A stretch of 64,000 nt of DNA from JADLHS01 sp036274115 (GTDB lineage: Bacteria > Verrucomicrobiota > Verrucomicrobiia > Limisphaerales > JADLHS01): contig DASUGI010000263.1 of assembly GCA_036274115.1 (NCBI GenBank), forward strand, positions 1 through 64,000, read 5' to 3'. A model generated the notes under the pieces. It was not told where the DNA came from, made no database searches, and saw only the letters and a program-made list of their open reading frames with translations. The translations under genes were made by a program, and so were the position numbers. The stretch's first letter is position 1; each line of letters begins with the position of its first letter. This document shows, in pieces, positions 58,512 to 64,000 of this stretch.

Positions 58512-59501
58512 TCAAAGATCAATGGTCGTAGCGCGGAAATACTTCAGGTTGGGGTCGGCCACCGTCTTGCAGTCTTTACCGCCAATCTTCAGCGTGCCGT
58601 CGTCACTCACAACCAACAGCCGGCTCGTGTCACCTGGCACGGCTTCAATCGCTTCCGGATTGAGGTTCGCCAGTTCAGGCCGCGGCAATCGACGCGGCGC
58701 GTCCGCTCCTCCGTTCCACTCGTAGAGATGCGACTGGCCGCCGCCATCAAACGCGCCTGCAATTAGAAAATATCGATCGCCAACCCGCGCCAGGCTGCGA
58801 ATCCCCAACCCACCGAGATCCAGCAACAAGGGGTCTCCGAAACGCGCGGGCTTGCCCTCAACCACCTCGGCCGGATTGAGCAAAGGTACGATCAACGCCT
58901 TGCCCTCGGGCACAGGGTTACGAAAGCCAATCAGAAGCTGCCCCTCTGGCGTCGCGCACAACGCTTCAATGTTCAGCGCGTTTTTCGTTTTGGGCGCACG
59001 TTTGGCAGCGGCTTCGAGGTTAAAAAGTTTGAGTCGCGGATCGCTGAACAGATCGGTGAGCAACCGGACCCCCGGCTCTCCAACGGGTTTCACAATTGCC
59101 GTGCCATTCGAAACCGTCAGCGTCGTCGCAAACAGTCGTCGCCGACTCGGCCGATCTTTGCCATTTTTGTTTTGCGCGTGAGACGTAATCCAATACACCC
59201 GGTCGCCCAATGGCGCGGCTGCCTCCAGGTCCGCTTCCGGCGATTTGGGGTCAACCCGCAGGAAGGACGAAAGGTCCAGGGTTTGCAGCGGCGCACCACC
59301 TTGCGTCCGCGAGTAGACCCGAAGAATGTTGTCTTCATCGTCGGCAACGACAAATAACTCGTCGTCCAACGGAACGACCGCGGAGGCATCGCACATGCCG
59401 CGACAGATCGTCACCGCGGCGGCAACGCCCAAAGACCGGTGACAACCGGCGAGCGCCAGCAAAACAAAACCGCTCAGAATGGGTTTACGCCAATTCATCA
59501 T
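58512..59501 (-). CDS. DUF3616 lipoprotein
   Basis: 329 residues with a lipobox (SGFVLLALAGC, Cys about 19). DUF3616 pattern: GMCDASAVVPLDDELFVVADDEDNI, split here as CDASAVVPLDDELF and VVADDEDNILRVYS, then ADLEAAAPLGDRVYWITSHAQNKNG, NIEALCATPEGQLLIGFRNP, and LLVVSDDGT, which suggests a beta-propeller. Function unknown. Two bases separate it from the HlyD gene and three from the lamin-tail gene. Confidence 0.87.
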   Translation of the reverse strand: MMNWRKPILSGFVLLALAGCHRSLGVAAAVTICRGMCDASAVVPLDDELFVVADDEDNILRVYSRTQGGAPLQTLDLSSFLRVDPKSPEADLEAAAPLGDRVYWITSHAQNKNGKDRPSRRRLFATTLTVSNGTAIVKPVGEPGVRLLTDLFSDPRLKLFNLEAAAKRAPKTKNALNIEALCATPEGQLLIGFRNPVPEGKALIVPLLNPAEVVEGKPARFGDPLLLDLGGLGIRSLARVGDRYFLIAGAFDGGGQSHLYEWNGGADAPRRLPRPELANLNPEAIEAVPGDTSRLLVVSDDGTLKIGGKDCKTVADPNLKYFRATTIDL

Positions 59502-59503
59502 CC

Positions 59504-60646
59504 TTAAAGCGACGGCTGTTGTTGCCCGGAAGAGTCCGACTGCGCCGAGGAGGCCGGTAGCGCGTCCGCAGAGTCCGAAAACAACACATCGACAACCTCT
59601 CCGGGGCGGATGTGGACTTCGTCCGGCACCCGGACAATAACGGGCAAGCCCGCATCGACGAGCATGTCCGGCCGCACCATGGCAATGGAATTCGTCAATA
59701 TCTCCATTTGGGCCCCGACTTGAATCACATGACTCAAAAACGCCTCGCGCTTGTGCGTCCGGGTGGTGACGCGAGCCGTCATTCCCACTTTGGGATCGAC
59801 GCGATACGGTTGGCGCAGATAGGCGACCACGCGATCCGAGCGGAGCGAACTGACCGTGAGCAAGGGTTCTCCCGCCAGTACGAACTCACCGTTCTGCCGA
59901 TGCGGGGCATCGACCATGCCCGTGATCGGCGCCACGATGGTCAGCGGCTCGAGGTGCTTGGCGGCAACAGTCTGCGCTTCCTTCAAGTCTGCCAGCCATT
60001 TCGCCACGGCGGGATCAGCCTCGCCTAAGGTGTCTGGCTCACCGATGGGCCGCAGTTGTTCGAGACGCCGCTCGATCTGCGCAACCGCTTTGGCTTTCTC
60101 CTCGGCTTCCGTTTTGAGCGCGTCCCGGATGTTTATGCTCAATTCATAGATATCCGCAGAAACGAGTTTCTCACGGAAGAGCGGTTCATTGCGGGCAACG
60201 TCGCGCTCCGCCTGCTCCAGCTTGACTTTCGCAATGGCAAGTTCGGATTTTGTCCTCAACAACTCGACGCGGATGCGTTCGAAGTTCATGGCGTTCCCCT
60301 CGGCCAGCGAGGGCTGGGATTGGACCCGGGCCATTTCGAACAGCGAACGCAACAGATCAAAGTCCACGCGAGCATCGACGGGATGGATTACCACCAGAGG
60401 CGTGCCGGCGGCGACAATGGTGTAAGGTTCAACGAGCCACTTTTGGATTTGTGCGGGTTGCGGGGCGGTGACAAAGGACCGAGCGCCTTCCCCAACACCC
60501 GGGGTCGTGGTCAAGGCAACCTGGTTTTTCCACAGCCAGACGGTTACCGTCCCGATAGCCAGGAAAACCACGGTTGGCACAAACCGGATACGAAATTCGC
60601 GCCAGCGCAACGATACGGGGGTAGGAACCGGCTGCAGGGGGGTCAT
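59504..60646 (-). CDS. HlyD-family membrane fusion protein
   Basis: 380 residues, first gene of the HlyD-DUF3616-lamin tail-TolC operon. One membrane anchor at about 22-40 (FVPTVVFLAIGTVTVWLW), a split lipoyl/barrel-sandwich domain (VTAPQPAQIQKWLVEPYTIV and LTIVAPITGMVDAPHRQNGEFV), an extended coiled coil between (about 105-210), and a beta-barrel end (LPVIVRVPDEVHIRPGEVVD). Normally links an inner-membrane ABC, MFS or RND pump to a TolC channel; no pump gene is present within the window. Confidence 0.9.
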   Translation of the reverse strand: MTPLQPVPTPVSLRWREFRIRFVPTVVFLAIGTVTVWLWKNQVALTTTPGVGEGARSFVTAPQPAQIQKWLVEPYTIVAAGTPLVVIHPVDARVDFDLLRSLFEMARVQSQPSLAEGNAMNFERIRVELLRTKSELAIAKVKLEQAERDVARNEPLFREKLVSADIYELSINIRDALKTEAEEKAKAVAQIERRLEQLRPIGEPDTLGEADPAVAKWLADLKEAQTVAAKHLEPLTIVAPITGMVDAPHRQNGEFVLAGEPLLTVSSLRSDRVVAYLRQPYRVDPKVGMTARVTTRTHKREAFLSHVIQVGAQMEILTNSIAMVRPDMLVDAGLPVIVRVPDEVHIRPGEVVDVLFSDSADALPASSAQSDSSGQQQPSL

Positions 60647-60934
60647 CGACCTGCCTCCCCTGGTTGATAGGATTTGGAGAGATTTGCGCCGTCCAAGTCC
60701 CTAGAATGTCTTCTCTGATACGTCTGGTTGAATGCCATGGCTTAGATTCTGCACATCTTAGCCGCGAACCTGCCAGTTATCAATGCCTCTGGCGAGGCAA
60801 AATGCCTGAGTTTTTCAGGTATCCACCGAACCACCAGAACACCTGATGCAATAGATTATTCCAAAGCCAGCGATGAGAAGTTGAAAGAACTCGGTTTGCA
60901 TCCGAAGCGGGCAAAGGGCTGAGGACGGCAGCTC
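60647..60934. other. Gap with a possible gene remnant
   Basis: 288 bp between the HlyD gene start and the prepilin gene. An open plus-strand segment at 60854-60922 reads DYSKASDEKLKELGLHPKRA and stops at TGA, like the C-terminus of a small protein, but I see no matching N-terminal part or start. The rest should hold the promoter of the HlyD operon. Confidence 0.35.
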
Positions 60935-61762
60935 TCAATAGGAGCAACGATCCCGCATCCAGGTCACATCCACGTTATTTGGAGTGGCAACGTTCAATTG
61001 CAGTCCGGTCCGCAAAGGAGGATAAGTCCGGGCATCAAGCCATTTGTGGATTTCGGAATGACCGTCGGCGAAAGCAAATCCTGCTGCGCGATTGTGATAG
61101 CTGGCGGGGTAATCCACAATCTTCGTCGTTGCTGGATTGGGATAACCATCCATCTCAGTCACAAAGTAGCCGTCGTTAATACTGTCCTGACGTTCATCGA
61201 GAAACACGAACGTCATTGAGGGACGCCGGATTTGCGACAGCTTTCGATACACAATCGACTTGGGCGAGCTCAGCCCCCAGTACCCCTTGTAACCGGTTTC
61301 CGGCGAATTGCCGTTCCCGCCAATCCAGTTGCTCATGGTCACGCTCCGGACGCGCGGAACGCGTTGGCCGAGATTGTTGATGCCATACGAAGTGTCGGCC
61401 GGACAACGCCAGATGCCAACCGAGTTGCCGCAATACGGCCAGAGCAAGCTCTTGCGCACCGTGATATCAAGATTCCAATTCTCCGCGGCACTCGGGTTCG
61501 CATCGTCGAGAAGTCCCGGCACCCACACGTACGGAGCGGCGGTTGCCGTGGTGGCATAAGCGAAGGGTAAAACCTCAAGGCTGTCTTCCGCATACATGCG
61601 CCAGGCGTACTGCAACTGTCGGGTATTGTTCATGCAGCCAATGCCTTGTGTCCGAATTTTCGCCTTGGACAAGGCCGGCAGGAGCAGGGCGGCCAGGATT
61701 GCGATGATGGCAATGACCACCAGCAGTTCGATCAACGTGAACGCCGTTTGCTTCCGGGACAT
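60935..61762 (-). CDS. Prepilin-type N-terminal cleavage/methylation protein with H-X9-DG motif
   Basis: 275 residues from MSRKQTAFTLIELLVV (61762). The type IV/type II pseudopilin leader is followed by a hydrophobic helix and LLPALSKAK. Residue -1 at the cleavage site is Ala rather than the usual Gly (TA|FTLIE). Near the C-terminus HNRAAGFAFADG is an exact H-X9-DG motif, found in large families of such proteins in Verrucomicrobiota, Planctomycetota and Lentisphaerota. Probably assembled or anchored by a type II secretion/pilus-like apparatus encoded elsewhere. An upstream ATG at 61810 is possible. Confidence 0.9.
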   Translation of the reverse strand: MSRKQTAFTLIELLVVIAIIAILAALLLPALSKAKIRTQGIGCMNNTRQLQYAWRMYAEDSLEVLPFAYATTATAAPYVWVPGLLDDANPSAAENWNLDITVRKSLLWPYCGNSVGIWRCPADTSYGINNLGQRVPRVRSVTMSNWIGGNGNSPETGYKGYWGLSSPKSIVYRKLSQIRRPSMTFVFLDERQDSINDGYFVTEMDGYPNPATTKIVDYPASYHNRAAGFAFADGHSEIHKWLDARTYPPLRTGLQLNVATPNNVDVTWMRDRCSY

Positions 61763-61907
61763 GCGCCAACCTTCAATCCCCGAACTCCGACAATCAAGCA
61801 TGTTCTTCAAGGGTTCTGCAACCGACGTCTCGGAAGGCTGGGGAACAGTTTGCCTCGTGGCGCTCAGGCCGTTTTTTCATTTCGAACGAAGACCACTTCT
61901 CGGCGCC

Positions 61908-61943
61908 AAAAAGCCGGCAAGGACACACCCAATCCTTGCCGGC
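61908..61943 (-). terminator. Intrinsic terminator of the LamG/PA14 gene
   Basis: Perfect 11-base stem GCCGGCAAGGA / TCCTTGCCGGC (61913-61923, 61933-61943), 9-base loop, and TTTTT on the minus strand at 61912-61908, 11 bp after the stop at 61954. Confidence 0.93.
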
Positions 61944-61953
61944 GAACCCACCA

Positions 61954-64000
61954 CTATTCACGCACAACGCGATAGAATCGCTGCGGTGTGCCGGTGATTA
62001 CCACCAGGTACGGGCTGGTCGGATTTCCCGGGACTGCGGTCCAGTTCACGAGATCGGTCGATTGATACAATGTGCCGACGCCGGTCCAGGACACCGTGAG
62101 TTGGCCGTTACCGGGATTATAAACGGGCGCGTTGAATTGCGGTGGCGGCAAGGGGGCATACGTCTTCAAGACACTGCCGCTGATGGCGACCAGATTAGTC
62201 GAGGGCGTGGGATCGTTTTCCATCTTCCACGCCACTCGAACGTAATCCCCACCCGCTCCTTCGGTCTGGAGGGCGCGGATAAAATACGAGACGCCAGCCG
62301 TCAACGGGATCGCTGCCGAAGTGGCCGAATCCGTCCCCGGTTCCAGGAAACCATCACAGCAATCGAGTTCGACGGCGATCGAAACCGCGTTGGCGGGATC
62401 AGCATCCGTGCTTAAAAACAGTTCGGACGCATCATCGCTGGCGATATAGAAGTAATAGTTGGTCGTGACGGTCGGCGTGATCCAGCCCGAGAGGCTGCAA
62501 CCGTAGTTTTCGCCGAGTGGATTCGGGAAGCCGGGTTTGTTGTTGAGATCGCCACCGGTAAAGGGCCCGGAGTCGAACGCGGCAAAGTTGACATTCGTGT
62601 ACGGGGCCACGGGATAAAACGGACTGCTGACCAGATTGAAGATCCCATTGGGGATGTTCGGATAAAAATCCCAGTTGAGACCCTGGCTCAGCACGGGAGC
62701 CCACGCAGTGGCTACGGCAGGCAACATTACATTAGGGGTCTGCGCCTGGTCCGAGATGCCACTGACGTTCACGGTGTATTTCTGGCCGGGGACCAGTCCG
62801 GAGGTCGCAAGGTAGGCCGACAGGTTGTTGGCGCTCAGGGTCACGGCACTCACGGTGGCGCCGCCGCTGACCGTGTAGTTGCCGGTGATAGTGGAACTCC
62901 CGGAATCAACAATTTCACTGAACGTGACTTTGACGATGTACGGATTCGTTCCGCTGAGACCGATGGTTGGGAGCGCGGTAACCGAAGCGATTGTCGGCCT
63001 GATGGTATCCGGATTGATGACCACATTCGCATTGACGGAGGTATCTCCACCCACCGGATTGCTGACCACCAACCGATACACGCCACTGTCAGCCGGGTGT
63101 GCCGGAAAGATGACGAGGTTCAGACCATTCACGCCATTCGGATAATGCGGAGTTCCATCCGGGTTGCTGAAGTCGCTCAAGTCCCCACCATCCTTCTGCC
63201 ATTGATAGGTGTTGGGAATTCCGGTGGCCGTAGCGGACAAGGTGACGGTGGCCCACTCGTTCGTCGTCACGCCCACCGGTTCGGTGGTGATGTTGGCTGC
63301 CGTCCAGATGAAACTCCAATGGTTGGAGATTCGGTCCTCGCTCAAGGCATAATTGTAGAAGGCCACTTCGTCCACGACGCCGTTCCAGGGCGCGGCATTA
63401 TCGCTGCGCTTGCCGATGGTAAGCGGCGCCACGGTATTGTTGACGAAGTCAGCGACCGGACCGGACGCCTGAGGCGCGCCATTCACGTAAAGCGTGCCAT
63501 TAACGCCGTCGTAGGTATAGACCAGATGAACGGGCACGCCCGCCGCCGGCAAGGTCGTGCTGGTGAGGCGGGTCACCGCTGCATTCGGAGCGCCGAGGTC
63601 AATTCCGTATTCAGCCGTAAAGATGTTGGCATGGAGCGAGTAACCAGCGCGCGAGCCAACGCGGTATTGCGAAGACAAAATGATGCCGCCGGCGCCGGCG
63701 TTGGGTCGGGTCCACGCCTCAACGGTGAAAGGACCTGCGGGGTTTAATTCTGGAACATTGCTCACTTCGGCCCGCCCGTTGCCGGTCGCAAAATCCACGG
63801 CTGGATCGCTTTCGTTCACCAGCACCGGCGCGGCGCCAAGCGTGACGGTCGGGAAATAAATCGCGTTGTTGAAGCCGGCGGAGTCGACCGCCGTCGTCCC
63901 CGAAGTTTCACCGAGCCGCCAATAAGCCGTTGGACCGTCCGCAGCCACCGCCGCTGAGTAAGGACTCGGTGGTGTGATAAACGTCAACACGATGGGCTCG
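61954..64000 (-). CDS. Exported LamG/Ig/PA14 protein, partial (5' end beyond window)
   Basis: At least 682 residues; the frame is open to the window edge (EPIVLTFITPPSPYSAAVAA reads as the middle of a protein), so the true start lies outside. Order: LamG (AYWRLGETSG, FTVEAWTRPNAGAGG, VHLVYTYDGVNGTLYVNG), Ig-like (NTYQWQKDGGDLSDF), an SbsA-like Ig unit (SVTALPTIGLSGTNPYIVKV), a PA14 domain (NYYFYIASDDASELFLSTD, GVSYFIRALQTEGAGGDYVR) and a tail YQSTDLVNWTAVPGN...RFYRV. PA14 and LamG both bind sugars. A surface polymer-binding role is inferred. It has its own terminator. Confidence 0.88.
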   Translation of the reverse strand, partial: EPIVLTFITPPSPYSAAVAADGPTAYWRLGETSGTTAVDSAGFNNAIYFPTVTLGAAPVLVNESDPAVDFATGNGRAEVSNVPELNPAGPFTVEAWTRPNAGAGGIILSSQYRVGSRAGYSLHANIFTAEYGIDLGAPNAAVTRLTSTTLPAAGVPVHLVYTYDGVNGTLYVNGAPQASGPVADFVNNTVAPLTIGKRSDNAAPWNGVVDEVAFYNYALSEDRISNHWSFIWTAANITTEPVGVTTNEWATVTLSATATGIPNTYQWQKDGGDLSDFSNPDGTPHYPNGVNGLNLVIFPAHPADSGVYRLVVSNPVGGDTSVNANVVINPDTIRPTIASVTALPTIGLSGTNPYIVKVTFSEIVDSGSSTITGNYTVSGGATVSAVTLSANNLSAYLATSGLVPGQKYTVNVSGISDQAQTPNVMLPAVATAWAPVLSQGLNWDFYPNIPNGIFNLVSSPFYPVAPYTNVNFAAFDSGPFTGGDLNNKPGFPNPLGENYGCSLSGWITPTVTTNYYFYIASDDASELFLSTDADPANAVSIAVELDCCDGFLEPGTDSATSAAIPLTAGVSYFIRALQTEGAGGDYVRVAWKMENDPTPSTNLVAISGSVLKTYAPLPPPQFNAPVYNPGNGQLTVSWTGVGTLYQSTDLVNWTAVPGNPTSPYLVVITGTPQRFYRVVRE

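Noticed and set aside
54589..60646. Type I secretion system for a neighbouring toxin
   Set aside because: No ABC exporter gene, and the passenger-like protein has a Sec signal peptide and no RTX glycine repeats; only two short calcium loops.

Overview
The window reads as a chromosomal stretch from a member of the Verrucomicrobiota, most likely the Pedosphaera/Limisphaerales side of the phylum. This is inferred from gene content, not from a marker gene. The signs are: a prepilin-type N-terminus (FTLIELLVVIAIIAILAAL) with an H-X9-DG motif; very large exported LamG, Ig-like, lamin-tail and autotransporter-strand repeat proteins; GH29 and GH106-like hydrolases; a DUF5069 protein; a GreA with a very long N-terminal extension, as I recall from Chlamydia; the futalosine-route enzyme MqnA; and GC-rich coding sequence with few clear Shine-Dalgarno sites. 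No rRNA, tRNA, CRISPR array, prophage or plasmid function was seen.

Layout. 1-1.6 kb: a complete IS4-type insertion sequence with a 13-bp target duplication inside a palindrome. 1.8-16.4 kb: housekeeping genes: thyA, a SanA/YdcF-like protein, rsmB, the long greA, a DUF5069 protein, an FKBP isomerase divergent from a Prc/Tsp protease that leads an operon (exported protein, yacG, secreted msrA), a Pro/Ala-rich exported protein, a squalene/phytoene synthase, a frame-broken M48 peptidase and a thioesterase. 16.5-27.3 kb: a TPR-sulfotransferase and two giant exported proteins, one carrying a metzincin-like zinc motif and autotransporter-type strand repeats. 27.3-34.8 kb: tdh, then a tight six-gene run (cysteine synthase family, DUF3472 protein, yhbY, an exported protein, GH29 fucosidase, kbl); tdh and kbl together form the threonine-to-glycine route. 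35-43 kb: NiFe-hydrogenase maturation (protease, hypB, hypA divergent from hypF-hypC-hypD-hypE) without hydrogenase subunit genes. 43-52.5 kb: GH106-like enzyme, FG-GAP protein, mqnA, a Tat-exported phosphoesterase, a less GC-rich pair (lipoprotein and TPR protein) and an M29 aminopeptidase. 52.7-54.5 kb: a stand-alone C-terminal half of carbamoyl-phosphate synthase large subunit. 54.6-60.6 kb: a tightly packed HlyD / DUF3616 lipoprotein / lamin-tail protein / TolC operon with no inner-membrane pump. 60.9-64 kb: a prepilin-like protein and a LamG/PA14 protein that runs off the edge.

The most unusual signal cuts across the genes. Tandem heptanucleotide repeats of four unrelated sequence types lie inside rsmB, hypF (two sites) and hypD. 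A longer palindromic repeat that also occurs between carB and tolC is inserted in frame in hypF, and several other large palindromic repeats sit between genes. Small repeats appear to be spreading in this genome and adding peptide to conserved enzymes at tolerated sites. Two genes (the M48 peptidase and a small gene beside the hyp cluster) each look one base short, so decay, sequencing error and frameshifting all need to be considered.
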